The notes: a model not told the origin generated them from the letters alone. 64,000 nucleotides of DNA from Nematostella vectensis (GCF_932526225.1 NC_064043.1:14568085-14632084); one strand, 5' to 3'. Positions 46,777 to 58,963 are shown, counted from the first letter of the stretch. Numbers and translations are program-made.

Positions 46777-47029
46777 TCAGTTAGAGTAAGACATCACGTG
46801 ATAGGGAGCATGTGGTTGGTGCATGCACATCATCAGGTCGCCATAGTCGTCTTCGCACAGTACTGTGTTCTGGTGCAAATAGAATTTGTCCCCGACACAA
46901 AAACGGTGCCGGCACACTTGGCAGGCGAAGCAATCTAAATGATACACGTGTTGGCGAGCCCGCATTACCATCTCCAGCGGTGGTATGGTCTTGAAGCAGA
47001 ACGAGCAGATGCCTGTGGTGCCGAATATC
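46777..47029 (-). CDS. LMO: LIM-only protein (LMO1/3-type), last exon with LIM2
   Basis: LMO proteins are nuclear adaptors made of two LIM zinc fingers that bridge LDB1 and transcription factors. This exon starts after acceptor CTCATAG (AG at 47031-47030) and its first base completes an Arg codon from the upstream exon. The product begins IFGTTGICSFC, then EMVMRARQHVYHLDCFACQV and RFCVGDKFYLHQN...LCEDDY, giving the full zinc-ligand series of LIM2 (C-x2-C, H-x2-C, C-x2-C, C-x2-D). A short His/Met-containing tail follows to the stop at 46777. VMRA-x3-VYHLDCFACQ and RFCVGDKF are hallmarks of LMO1/LMO3 rather than LMO4. The length matches family C-termini. Confidence 0.93.
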
Positions 47030-47163
47030 CTATGAGCATGCGCAAAAAGAGAATAATTAGCTTCGCGGTGTGAGCACGACAGAAGACAGTTTTCTTGATT
47101 TCAAAGAAGCTAACGTCTCACGTTGTTCTCGCCCCAAATGTTACACTAATGGGCCCCTAATGA

Positions 47164-50100
47164 TTGAGCCCCAATAGCCCCAATAGCCCCAATAGCCCCA
47201 ATAGCCCCAATAGCCCCAATAGCCCCAATAGCCCCAATAGCTCCAATAGCCCCAATAGCCCCAATAGCCCCAATAGCCCCAATAGCCCCAATAGCACCAA
47301 TAGCCCCAATAGCACCAATAGCCCCAATAGCCCCAATAGCACCAATAGCCCCAATAGCCCCAATAGCCCCAATAGCCCCAATAGCACCAATAGCCCCAAT
47401 AGCCCCAATAGCACCAATAGCACCAATAGCCCCAATAGCACCAATAGCCCCAATAGCCCCAATAGCCCCAATAGCCCCAATAGCCCCAATAGCCCCAATA
47501 GCCCCAATAGCCCCAATAGCCCCAATAGCCCCAATAGCCCCAATAGCCCCAATAGCACCAATAGCCCCAATAGCCCCAATAGCCCCAATAGCCCCAATAG
47601 CCCCAATAGCCCCAATAGCCCCAATAGCACCAATAGCACCAATAGCCCCAATAGCCCAAATAGCCCCAATATCCCCAATAGCACCAATAGCCCCAATAGC
47701 ACCAATAGCCCCAATAGCCCCAATAGCCCCAATAGCCCCAATAGCACCAATAGCCCCAATAGCACCAATAGCACCAATAGCCCCAATAGCCCCAATAGCA
47801 CCAATAGCACCAATAGCACCAATAGCACCAATAGCACCAATAGCACCAATAGCCCCAATAGCCCCAATAGCACCAATAGCACCAATAGCACCATTAGCAC
47901 CAATAGCCCCAATAGCCCCAATAGCCCCAATAGCCCCAATAGCCCCAATAGCCCCAATAGCCCCAATAGCCCCAATAGCCCCAATAGCACCAATAGCACC
48001 AATAGCCCCAATAGCCCCAATAGCCCCAATAGCCCCAATAGCCCCAATAGCCCCAATAGCCCCAATAGCCCCAATAGCCCCAATAGCACCAATAGCCCCA
48101 ATAGCACCAATAGCACCAATAGCCCCAATAGCACCAATAGCCCCAATAGCCCCAATAGCACCAATAGCACCAATAGCCCCAATAGCACCAATAGCCCCAA
48201 TAGCCCCAATAGCACCAATAGCACCAATAGCCCCAATAGCCCCAATAGCCCCAATAGCCCCAATAGCCCCAATAGCCCCAATAGCCCCAATAGCCCCAAT
48301 AGCCCCAATAGCCCCAATAGCACCAATAGCCCCAATAGCCCCAATAGCCCCAATAGCCCCAATAGCACCAATAGCCCCAATAGCCCCAATAGCCCCAATA
48401 GCCCCAATAGCCCCAATAGCCCCAATAGCCCCAATAGCCCCAATAGCCCCAATAGCACCAATAGCCCCAATAGCCCCAATAGCCCCAATAGCCCCAATAG
48501 CCCCAATAGCCCCAATAGCCCCAATAGCCCCAATAGCCCCAATAGCACCAATAGCACCAATAGCACCAATAGCCCCAATAGCACCAATAGCCCCAATAGC
48601 ACCAATAGCCCCAATAGACCCAATAGCCCCAATAGCCCCAATAGCCCCAATAGCCCCAATAGCCCCAATAGCCCCAATATCCCCAATAGCCCCAATAGCC
48701 CCAATAGCCCCAATAGCCCCAATAGCACCAATAGCCCCAATAGCCCCAATAGCCCCAATAGCCCCAATATCCCCAATAGCCCCAATAGCCCCAATAGCCC
48801 CAATAGCCCCAATAGCCCCAATAGCCCCAATAGCACCAATAGCACCAATAGCCCCAATAGCACCAATAGCCCCAATAGCACCAATAGCCCCAATAGCCCC
48901 AATAGCACCAATAGCCCCAATAGCCCCAATAGCACCAATAGCACCAATAGCCCCAATAGCCCCAATAGCACCAATAGCCCCAATAGCCCCAATAGCACCA
49001 ATAGCCCCAATAGCCCCAATAGCACCAATAGCCCCAATAGCCCCAATAGCACCAATAGCCCCAATAGCCCCAATAGCCCCAATAGCACCAATATCCCCAA
49101 TAGCCCCAATAGCCCCAATAGCCCCAATAGCACCAATAGCACCAATAGCCCCAATAGCCCCAATAGCCCCAATAGCACCAATAGCCCCAATAGCCCCAAT
49201 AGCCCCAATAGCCCCAATAGCCCCAATAGCCCCAATAGCCCCAATAGCACCAATAGCCCCAATATCCCCAATAGCCCCAATATCCCCAATAGCCCCAATA
49301 GCACCAATAGCACCAATAGCCCCAATAGCCCCAATAGCCCCAATAGCCCCAATAGCACCAATAGCCCCAATAGCACCAATAGCCCCAATAGCCCCAATAG
49401 CACCAATAGCACCAATAGCACCAATAGCCCCAATAGCACCAATAGCACCAATAGCCCCAATAGCCCCAATAGCCCCAATAGCCCCAATAGCACCAATAGC
49501 CCCAATAGCCCCAATAGCCCCAATAGCACCAATAGCCCCAATAGCCCCAATAGCCCCAATAGCACCAATAGCCCCAATAGCCCCAATAGCCCCAATATCC
49601 CCAATAGCCCCAATAGCACCAAGAGCACCAATAGCCCCAATAGCCCCAATAGCCTTAATAGCCCCAATAGCACCAATAGCCCCAATAGCACCAATAGCCC
49701 CAATAGCCCCAATAGCACCAATAGCCCCAATAGCACCAATAGCCCCAATAGCCCCAATAGCACCAATAGCCCCAATAGCCCCAATAGCACCAATAGCCCC
49801 AATAGCACCAATAGCCCCAATAGCCCCAATAGCCCCAATAGCACCAATAGCCCCAATAGCCCCAATAGCACCAATAGCCCCAATAGCCCCAATAGCACCA
49901 ATAGCACCAATAGCACCAATAGCACCAATAGCCCCAATAGCCCCAATAGCCCCAATAGCCCCAATAGCCCCAATAGCACCAATAGCCCCAATAGCCCCAA
50001 TAGCCCCAATAGCACCAATAGCACCAATAGCACCAATAGCACCAATAGCCCCAATAGCACCAATAGCACCAATAGCCCCAATAGCCCCAATAGCCCCAAT

Positions 50101-52029
50101 AGCACCAATAGCACCAATAGCACCAATAGCCCCAATAGCCCCAATAGCCCCAATAGCACCAATAGCCCCAATAGCCCCAATAGCCCCAATAGCCCCAATA
50201 GCACCAATAGCCCCAATAGCCCCAATAGCACCAATAGCCCCAATAGCCCCAATAGCCCCAATAGCACCAATAGCACCAATAGCACCAATAGCCCCAATAG
50301 CCCCAATAGCCCCAATAGCCCCAATAGCCCCAATAGCACCAATAGCCCCAATAGCCCCAATAGCCCCAATAGCCCCAATAGCCCCAATAGCCCCAATAGC
50401 CCCAATAGCACCAATAGCCCCAATAGCCCCAATAGCACCAATAGCACCAATAGCCCCAATAGCCCCAATAGCCCCAATAGCACCAATAGCACCAATAGCC
50501 CCAATAGCCCCAATAGCACCAATAGCACCAATAGCCCCAATAGCCCCAATAGCCCCAATAGCCCCAATAGCACCAATAGCCCCAATAGCCCCAATAGCAC
50601 CAATAGCCCCAATAGCACCAATAGCCCCAATAGCCCCAATAGCACCAATAGCCCCAATAGCCCCAATAGCCCCAATAGCCGCAATAGCACCAATAGCCCC
50701 AATAGCCCCAATAGCACCAATAGCCCCAATAGCCCCAATAGCCCCAATAGCACCAATATCCCCAATAGCCCCAATAGCCCCAATAGCCCCAATAGCCCCA
50801 ATAGCACCAATAGCACCAATAGCCCCAATAGCACCAATAGCCCCAATAGCCCCAATAGCCCCAATAGCCCCAATAGCCCCAATAGCACCAATAGCCCCAA
50901 TAGCCCCAATAGCCCCAATAGCCCCAATAGCACCAATAGCCCCAATAGCCCCAATAGCCCCAATAGCCCCAATAGCACCAATAGCCCCAATAGCCCCAAT
51001 AGCACCAATAGCCCCAATAGCCCCAATAGCACCAATAGCACCAATAGCCCCAATAGCCCCAATAGCCCCAATAGCACCAATAGCCCCAATAGCCCCAATA
51101 GCCCCAATAGCACCAATATCCCCAATAGCCCCAATAGCCCCAATAGCCCCAATAGCCCCAATAGCACCAATAGCCCCAATAGCACCAATAGCCCCAATAG
51201 CCCCAATAGCACCAATAGCCCCAATAGCCCCAATAGCCCCAATAGCCGCAATAGCACCAATAGCCCCAATAGCCCCAATAGCACCAATAGCCCCAATAGC
51301 CCCAATAGCCCCAATAGCACCAATATCCCCAATAGCCCCAATAGCCCCAATAGCCCCAATAGCACCAATAGCACCAATAGCCCCAATAGCACCAATAGCC
51401 CCAATAGCCCCAATAGCCCCAATAGCCCCAATAGCCCCAATAGCACCAATAGCCCCAATAGCCCCAATAGCCCCAATAGCCCCAATAGCACCAATAGCCC
51501 CAATAGCCCCAATAGCCCCAATAGCCCCAATAGCACCAATAGCCCCAATAGCCCCAATAGCACCAATAGCCCCAATAGCCCCAATAGCACCAATAGCCCC
51601 AATAGCCCCAATAGCCCCAATAGCACCAATAGCCCCAATAGCCCCAATAGCACCAATAGCACCAATATCCCCAATAGCCCCAATAGCCCCAATAGCCCCA
51701 ATAGCCCCAATAGCCCCAATAGCCCCAATAGCCCCAATAGCCCCAATAGCCCCAATAGCACCAATAGCCCCAATAGCCCCAATAGCACCAATAGCCCCAA
51801 TAGCCCCAATAGCACCAATAGCCCCAATAGCCCCAATAGCACCAATAGCACCAATAGCCCCAATAGCCCCAATAGCCCCAATAGCACCAATAGCCCCAAT
51901 AGCCCCAATAGCACCAATAGCCCCAATAGCACCAATAGCCCCAATAGCCCCAATAGCACCAATAGCCCCAATAGCCCCAATAGCCCCAATAGCCCCAATA
52001 GCCCCAATAGCCCCAATAGCCCCAATAGA
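47164..52029. repeat. 4.9-kb minisatellite of a 9-bp unit (AATAGCMCC)
   Basis: About 540 head-to-tail copies of AATAGCCCC with a frequent AATAGCACC variant and rare others (AATATCCCC, AATAGCCGC, AATAGACCC). Because 9 is a multiple of 3 and most phases lack stops, very long open frames of (NSP/NST)n, (GLL/VLL)n and (GYW/CYW)n appear on both strands; they are repeat artefacts. The minus strand has GGGG every nine bases with CTATT loops. It lies entirely in the LMO intron. Confidence 0.97.
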
Positions 52030-52117
52030 CCATCTTCATTCAAGCAACGACTTGCGTTCTCCTACTTTATCTGGCGTTTCGATGCGCTGTTTACGCGGGC
52101 CTAAGTGAAGGCTTGCC

Positions 52118-52723
52118 ATAATGCACTGGTCTTTGAAACCCCCACCCCCACCCCCATGGTCCCGGGGGAGTGTGGGGTTAAGGTGGAGGTTTAGAGCACT
52201 TTTGGACGAGAATCTGTCCCGAGGGGGTGGGGGAATTGACTGTTTTTCGACTCTAAGAATTGTCCCCACCCTGGGGAAAATTGTACTTTGCAAGAAAATT
52301 TACTTTGCAAAAGTCAGTTTCTGGTTTGAGACTCTTTCTCTTTTGTAGCAAGCAATTCTATGTATCAGCATCAGCAGCACGTGGTAATCTGCACGGCGAA
52401 ATGTGCGAAAACGAATATGAATGATAACTAACACCAGATGAAGATGATTGATTTTTTCATTTTTTTTAAAAAACTGTTATCCATAGTTATTAGTACAAAT
52501 GTACTCGCTGAGGTGTACTAGATTTGAAAGATTAAGGCTTATTTCAGATGACGTGTTATCAAGTAGTTGCCTATAGTTTGCATCCCGAGGGGTAGGGGCA
52601 TTTAAATGCTGTTTTGTCCCGAGGGGGTGGGGGCTTTTCTCTGTTTTGTACAGTGTCAAAGTCTATTCCCCCACCCTTCCGCGGGACCATGGGGTTGGGG
52701 GTTTCAAATGACTAGTGCATAAT
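52118..52723. mobile_element. 606-bp inverted-repeat element, C/G-rich
   Basis: Ends ATAATGCACTGGTCTTTGAA (left) and the inverted ATTATGCACTAGTCATTTGAA (right) extend into shared AACCCCCAMCCCCATGGTCCCG arms of ~45 bp. Inside, GTCCCGAGGGGGTGGGG is repeated (about 52216 and 52616) with a weaker third copy near 52583. There is no coding capacity. It sits 88 bp from the end of the 9-bp minisatellite. Confidence 0.75.
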
Positions 52724-53988
52724 ACCACACTTTTTTTTCACCCAGACCTTTGCAATATAAATAAGAGGCATATAAATATTAGCGTATGTATTAGCAAAGC
52801 AGTATACGTATTGTGAATTAACGGAGGGAGACCGGGGCTTAAGCTTTGAGTTCGCTAGATATATAGCGTATATTCTGATGAAGCAAAAAAAAAAAAGATC
52901 CGGAAATCTCTCCAAATGCAGCACAAAACATCTTTCTGTATAACTAAAATCTTCCATTGAGATCTAAAAACACAATTAAATTGTCAAAATATCGAGGTTT
53001 ATTATTCTTTTTTTTTTAAATAGTTCGGATAAAAAGAAATTAAAAATCAACCAAATTAAAGCACTCAAGTATGAAATAGTTGTTTTTAAGATTGTCGGTT
53101 TATAGTTCCGGCGATAATGGAATGATATGTCCAAACAACCGGATATTGTCAAAACATTCGCAACATAATCGACCCTGAAGGCGAGTTTCGAAAGAAGCTC
53201 TTTAAGCTTGAAAATTTAACAAACATATCAAATAATGAAACTATGGAGTGATGACAGTTCGTACCAGGATAATGTGCGGACATCCCTTGCGACACCTTTA
53301 CTTTCACTAAAAATCAAGGGAAGGAAATGTTGTGGACTAGGTTGAAAGGGGAGGAGCAAACACTCATCCGCCCCCTTAACCCACTCCAGAATGACGTCAT
53401 GTCAAACCATGAATGATGTTGACGGAGTTTGTTTGCAACATGTTCGCATGCAACAGGCTCAGATATCTTGATGTATTTCTTGGTGCAAATTTCCCGATTC
53501 CTGCTAGTGCTTATCAAGGCGCATTTTTAGACAAAAATTAATCAGTGGCTCTCACATTCTGTGCGACTTTCATTGCATCTTTTTCCCTTAAAGAAGCACG
53601 ATGAAAATCGGAGATTTAGGCTAAAAAATTGTCCACCTAGTTTATGTATAAACAGGCTTATTCACCTAGAGCGCTAATCACTTGTGATTTAAAAATCGTA
53701 ATGTCAAATTTTTGTCCGCAAAAGAAGTCATACCCAAATCTTTCGCATCAATCATTGTGCTACATTCTGCTGTCATGCTCTATAAATACACTGTAGCACC
53801 ATGGGCGTGTCTAGAGAAAAAACGCAGGGTGGGGTCCAGTAATTCAGTGACCACGGATCATTAAATTCAAATTGGCATCCTTAGCTCTGGTAATACCATG
53901 ATCACCTAGGATTCTTTTGTCTTTCCTGAGGTACGATTACTAGCTAAATCCCATCGTAAACAAAAGATGGTTCTCAATTTCCCTCATG
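52724..53988. other. LMO intron, unique part
   Basis: AT-rich with no recognisable element. Confidence 0.45.
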
Positions 53989-54133
53989 CATTAGAGTGTT
54001 TTTTATTAACCCGTAAAATAAAGTGTGATGGTCAAAGTGTAATAGTTAGGAAACACAAAAGAGAACAATGGAATTTGATCACAATACGATAAAGTGTAGT
54101 TCACGGGTTGATGAAAATCACTCTAATGATAAG
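53989..54133. repeat. Short foldback with flanking direct repeats
   Basis: CATTAGAGTGTTTTTTATTAA then CCCGT (from 53989) is inverted at 54107-54132 (ACGGGTTGATGAAAATCACT). A second copy of the AAATAAAGTGTGAT...AAAGTGTAATAG segment inside it appears at ~54194-54230, with CAATTTCCCTCATG repeated as well. It is probably a degraded MITE. Confidence 0.55.
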
Positions 54134-54403
54134 GAAGATTTAGTTTCTAAATTTCCCAATTTCCCTCATGAATTAATGATGAGGGAAATTGAAAATAAAG
54201 TGTGATAGTCAAAGTGTAATAGTCAGGAAACACCCTCTCCTCTGAACACACGCCTGAGCATATTAACAAGCCCCATGCGCTAATACAGCTTATTTAGATT
54301 TTTTATGAAATAAAAGGTTGACCCTTGAGTTACACCCCCTTTTTTATGGTGTAATTGTCAGAATTTTTTTAACGGCTCTTTTTCTATGGGTCTTGTCATC
54401 GAT

Positions 54404-54600
54404 CTATACCCCCTCCCCTCCCCCCACAGGACCCTGTGTTGCATGTGCTCACCTTATACCCCTCCCCTCCCCCCACAGGACCCTGTGTTGCATGTGCTCA
54501 CCTTATACCCCTTCCCTCCCCCCACAGGACCCTGTGTTGCATGTGCTCACCTTATACCCCTCCCCTCCCCCCCACAGGACCCTGTGTTGCATGTGCTCAC
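54404..54600. repeat. 49-bp tandem repeat, four copies, containing the splice donor
   Basis: Units end at 54452, 54501, 54550 and 54600 (periods 49, 49, 50). Each holds CCTCCCC...CCACAGGACCCTGTG and ends GCATGTGCTCAC followed by CTTAT, which on the minus strand is ATAAG/GTGAGCACATGC, i.e. the exon-intron border of the LIM1 exon. Only the copy at 54600/54601 abuts the coding exon. Confidence 0.92.
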
Positions 54601-54773
54601 CTTATGTAGTCTCTTTTGCATAGTATCAAGTCCCCTCTGAAATAGAACTTAGGCCCCATCTCACTAAGCATCCCACAGCAATATGAGCACTTCAGGCACT
54701 CCTCGTGCCAGAATTGATCCAGAGCGCGTAGAAGGAACTGCGACTGGATCCCATTCCCACACTGTGCGCAAAC
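54601..54773 (-). CDS. LMO: LIM-only protein (LMO1/3-type), exon with LIM1
   Basis: The exon is 173 nt with acceptor ACGATAG (AG at 54775-54774) and donor ATAAG/GTGAGC (GT at 54600-54599). The product VCAQCGNGIQSQFLLRALDQ continues with FWHEECLKCSYC and GDLILCKRDYIR, a complete LIM1 finger aligned to the CAGCNRKI...WHEDCLKC...LILCRRDYLR pattern of LMO1/3. Joining to 47029 gives DYIR-IFG, as in the family (DYLR-LFG). The exon carrying the start codon lies further right and was not identified. Confidence 0.93.
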
Positions 54774-57766
54774 CTATCGTGTAAGAAAATGTATTGCATT
54801 TTTATAGATCAAGTATCTATAATAATATTGAAGTGATATTTCACATGGATTTGACAAACCCGTCATAGGATTGCTCCACGCAGGTTTCGATCCATGGGAT
54901 TCATAGTCCCCAGGGTAGAGAGCCAGGTTTTTGGACCACTGAAATAAATCCCAAGTTTGCCTGACCCTCGATTGAACCCGGGTCCTTTGATTTGAAAATC
55001 GAAGGCCGCGCACTTCAAGTACTTCTGCTCTCACCTTGCACCCTTCCTTACTCTGCTTATTCGGGGCGTCTCCGTTTGCCGAACAAGTTTCCTCGCTGAT
55101 AGCCTTACAGCCCGGCAGATCAGCTTCCCTCTTGCTTGCTGATTGGCTAGAGCTTTTAACAGGTCTGGCTAGAAAGTGAGGGAATAGGAATTGAGAAAAG
55201 AATGTTTTGGTTGGACGGATCAAGGTTGATGAAATGGGAAATAACCTTCGATGTCACTGAAGTTGTTACCAGCGTCCAGCCTCAACAATTTGACAATCAT
55301 GACATAAAGATATCGTGGTGTATAAGAGTACGGATACCAGGGGGAAATATGGGGAATTTAACTCGACCACAATTAGCTTGAGACACACTAAGATATAGTA
55401 GGCGAACGTTACACCAATGTTCTTCAAATGGAATCTCACGAAACTGGTTGGTCCTTTATAATGTAGTTTCTACCCTGTTGGGCTTATCGTAGCTAGGTAG
55501 CCAAGACAGGGTTACCACTACGCAAGCATCCAACAACTGAACACTTATCGCATTACACAGGCTCAGTCGGCAAAGATAACACTATTCCCCTATCCGCAAT
55601 TAATGCTTTAGAGAAAAGAGGTTTATGTTGGTAAATTGAATATATGTTTATAAAGCTAAAATCGTACGAAAATTAGCGCTGGAATTAGCGGTAAATTTGA
55701 TTAAGTTCTCGTACGTTTAATATATAGGAGTTGAAATTATTCTGGGCAATTAGATTTTCCACTCCCATCTGTTTAACAGATATATCTTGCGTGCAAGCTT
55801 ATCAGTTTTTATTGCATTTTCCCACATGTGCAATCAATAAAATAATATTATACTTAAGATACGGATCGGGCTATACACCGAACTTGTGTGGCCCCCTTTC
55901 CCTGGATCCGAATGAGTGATTGTGTAATTGGTTTTGGCTGTTTTCTGTTGACTCTAGCGAAGCTCAGTATGGCCTCCGCCTTTTCTTGAATTGTTCATAG
56001 GGTATAAAATACAAATCCTGATAAATTAAGGTTAAAGTTAATCTAGCTTTGGATCTGTATTATAATGGTTTCAGAAACACAGAATATGACATTACAGATG
56101 ACGCTGGTAATGTCGAGGGCTGCTCTCTTTTTGAGGACCCGGTGAATGCGTTATAATCTTGTTGCCTTAAAAGATCTGTTTTGCACAACTTTTTACCGCG
56201 GACCCACACAAATCAACACTCAATTTTTTATCTATGTTAAAAAAAGGCCTGTTATTCAGGCACTGTCCCGAATTTGTACAAAATCATGAGGGCGATAAAA
56301 AGCACGCTCAAAATTCAAGCATATCCGTCATACTCCAACACTTGTGGTTAGTGACATGTGTGGGTAATATACACAAAATGGACGTTTGTTAATCTAAATG
56401 GACCACCGAAAGTTCGAGACTCATCATCATTATATGAAACAGACGAACGCTGAAATATATAACCCCTTGTAGAGCTGTGTTTTAGCGGCAGGAAAATTGA
56501 AGTGGGTTGCTGAAAGTTAGGTATCACTACTCCTGAAGAACAAGCTCTGAGTAAAAGCTTTTAAACTCTCCTTTCGCTCAACAACAGCGGCTGTGTACGA
56601 TTCAGACAAAACGGTATTCACTTATTCAGCGGTAAAACAATGAAGACCAATAGCTTCTTATGAACATGCAATATCGACTTCGCCTTCACAGTTTCATGGC
56701 AACAGTATAGACAATACTGATATTCCGGACTTACAGATCACACAAAAAGGGGATTATATGATATGACGAAATCCGCTTTTGGAGCGTGTCTCGATTCGAG
56801 CAACGCGCTTTATCGATTAAATGTTACTTCAGTCTCCATGAATCTCTGCGCTTTAATTATAAAGATTTGTCTCGTTCGGAGTGATCAATCGAGACTTACC
56901 CATCTTAGGCTCTTACAAGTTCCTTTCCGCGGTGCATTCTCTTGGTGGATTTAACCCGCGTCTAATGAATGGGTAATAAGGCCTATAAACACTGTTACGA
57001 TCAATAATACGTGTAGTGTTACTTCCCAAGCCGTGAGATGGCTATCTCTTGTATATTAGGGTGGGGGTTCAAGATGACACTGATAGGAAACCGATTTGCT
57101 TTGTTTAGAGGAGAAGCGGATTTCCTAGGTGACACTCAATGTTACTAGGAAAAAAAAGAGCTTTCAAAAGTGAATAAAAACATCCTGCTGAAAGGTGAAT
57201 TGTAGTGCCCTTTTTATGGTCAACCAAATAGGGACCCTTGGAATAACCATCTATAGTACAAGGAATTGGAAGAAGGAACGCACCCACATTTGTATGCTCA
57301 ATCAATATTTCTACCCTGGAATTTAGAGCGCAGTGCCTGTCTTCACGTATAATGTTACTTTATGTGAGTACACGATGCGAATCCTAGTAAGAGGGATCAG
57401 TAGTTTGTTACTGAGAAACGCACACAAAGGGGAACAGAGTCAAGTGGGTGCGGATACCCGGCTTATACCGGATACGAACTGCTTCCTCTGTTTGTTAATT
57501 TACCAGTGAGATTGGCAAGGTTATCGGTCAATGTATACTATCCCCCACCCCACTGTCAGAATCGCTGTTCATTCGGCCTCTTCAGGCCTCCACAAACGCG
57601 TTCCGAGGATTGATTGAGAGGGAGGGGGAGGGGGAGGCCGGCGCGGATCTAAAATTCAACAAATTCTGACCGCTAAGATTTTGAACACCGTCACCACAGT
57701 TAACAGAATGAAGCTTGCAGCTCATACTTAACGTACTAAAATATACAAGCATTTTTGGTCTGTTTA
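54774..57766. other. Upstream of LIM1 exon; no supported gene
   Basis: Should contain the 5' exon(s) of the LMO gene, but none could be assigned. On the minus strand around 54950-55040 there is a tRNA-like stretch (CTTCGATTTTCAAATC, then CCCGGGTTCAATCGAGG, a B-box-like sequence) that could be a tRNA-derived SINE fragment; it does not fold as a full tRNA by eye. Confidence 0.4.
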
Positions 57767-57922
57767 CAGCGGCGTAGCCAGGATTTTCAACAGGAGGCCA
57801 AAAGGCATTTTTTTCAAGGCATTTTCTCCTGTATTTTAGAAAATGACTCATACATTTACTGTACTTTGGCTGCTAGAAGGGGGGGCCGGGCCCCTAGGCC
57901 ACCCCCCTGGCTACGCCCCTGG
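57767..57922. mobile_element. Short MITE-like foldback (GGCGTAGCCAGG ends)
   Basis: 16-bp terminal inverted repeats (CAGCGGCGTAGCCAGG at left; inverse at 57907-57922) match in 15 of 16 positions, flanking a 124-bp centre with no coding sense. The GGCGTAGCCAGG terminus is a motif seen at the ends of many animal MITE-like repeats. Confidence 0.7.
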
Positions 57923-58489
57923 TATACGTAAACAGGTGTAAATAGGTCTAGATTGTGAGTGCCTGGTTCGCGGTCTTAGGGAGACCCCCCTGCCTATACG
58001 CCTGATCCACAAACGCAATCGTGCCGCACAAAGAGGGGGAGGAGACGGGGGGCTTTAGCTCCATGCTACACGACAGACCTTTTCAACACATTCTTTGTAA
58101 TTCAGACCAAAATACGCTGCACGGCCAATTGTATTCGCTTTTTCCCCGCCAATACTTGGCCATGCTCGAATAGCAGCAAAATATCATTTTTTTATTGGAG
58201 TGATGTGTTCTTCTCCCTTTTCTTCAGAAGTCACGTGAGCGTTGCGTGGCCAGGCTTACCACACACCACATATGACAGAAGACGCTCTGTTTGATTTGAT
58301 TGGACTAAGTCGCACTATCTATATGACTTGTACTTGATATTGATTTGGATTTAGTCTAGCAATTTTGGTAGACCCAGCCTTTATATATATTTTGACGTAC
58401 GTTATTTTATATCTCACTTCAAAGGACCACAGGACGCCCAACGCAACACATTGTGGACGAGTAAGACTGGAACCCAGTTAAAATTCAAA
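57923..58489 (+). other. Presumed promoter and 5'UTR of CAMLG-like gene
   Basis: No clear TATA box at a useful distance. The stretch just before the start codon is free of other ATG-led long frames. Transcription start unknown. Confidence 0.4.
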
Positions 58490-58963
58490 ATGGCCGCCGC
58501 AGCAAGAAGAGAAGCGAGGAGGAAACGCATCTTGGAAAACTCATCTGATCGCCTTCAGAAAATCCTACAAACCCGCCCAGGCTCCCCAACACATTATACG
58601 CCACATGAAGGCTTCTCTTACGAACAATTATCCAGTGAAACTATTGAGAACGACGGGGAAAACACACAAACTTTTGAACTGGGAAATGAAACGGAAAGCA
58701 ACACCGAAATTACTTCGTCGAATGGAAAAACTTCAGTCGCTCGCCAAGAAAGCGTTGAGTCTGTTAAATCTTCGTCTGATGTTTTCGCTGGTTCAACAGA
58801 GTCTGCCGATGGTTTGGAGTCCAGTCCAGATTCTGGTGGCGATGGTAAAGGGAAGTGGTGGAGGTTACTGGCGAATCTGGTGCTTGCCTTGTTTCTTGTA
58901 TGCAGATGGACGTACGAGAAACGAGTTTTAGAGAAATTGCACGATTTAGTTGTTGATGTTGAG
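58490..58963 (+). CDS. CAMLG: CAMLG/GET2-like protein, exon 1
   Basis: CAMLG is the metazoan GET2: with GET1/WRB it forms the ER receptor that inserts tail-anchored proteins delivered by GET3/TRC40. The ATG at 58490 is in strong context (AAAATGG) and starts MAAAARREARRKRILENSSD, matching the basic N-terminal GET3-binding helix (RRAELRRRKLLMNSEQR in vertebrates). RLQKILQTRPGSP follows. A long acidic/Ser-rich linker (residues ~40-120) leads to the first membrane segment (WWRLLANLVLALFLVCRW, about residues 123-140). The donor is GAG/GTAAGG after 58963. The whole gene codes for 246 residues, a little shorter than vertebrate CAMLG because the linker is shorter. Confidence 0.87.

Larger units (their letters stand above)
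47030..54600 (-). other. LMO intron between LIM1 and LIM2 exons
   Basis: A 7.57-kb GT-AG intron placed between the codons for the two fingers. It is dominated by the 9-bp minisatellite and also holds the inverted-repeat element at 52.1-52.7 kb, a foldback at 54.0 kb and the 49-bp repeat at the donor. Confidence 0.88.

Noticed and set aside
47157-52104. Open frames of 794, 1628 and 1646 codons (NSP/NST, GLL/VLL, GYW/CYW repeats)
   Set aside because: They are the translation of a 9-bp minisatellite in an intron; multiple frames on both strands are open at once.
54774-55223. 149-codon minus-strand frame upstream of the LIM1 exon as the LMO 5' exon
   Set aside because: It does not join in frame with the LIM1 exon across the acceptor at 54774, and overlaps a tRNA-like repeat stretch.
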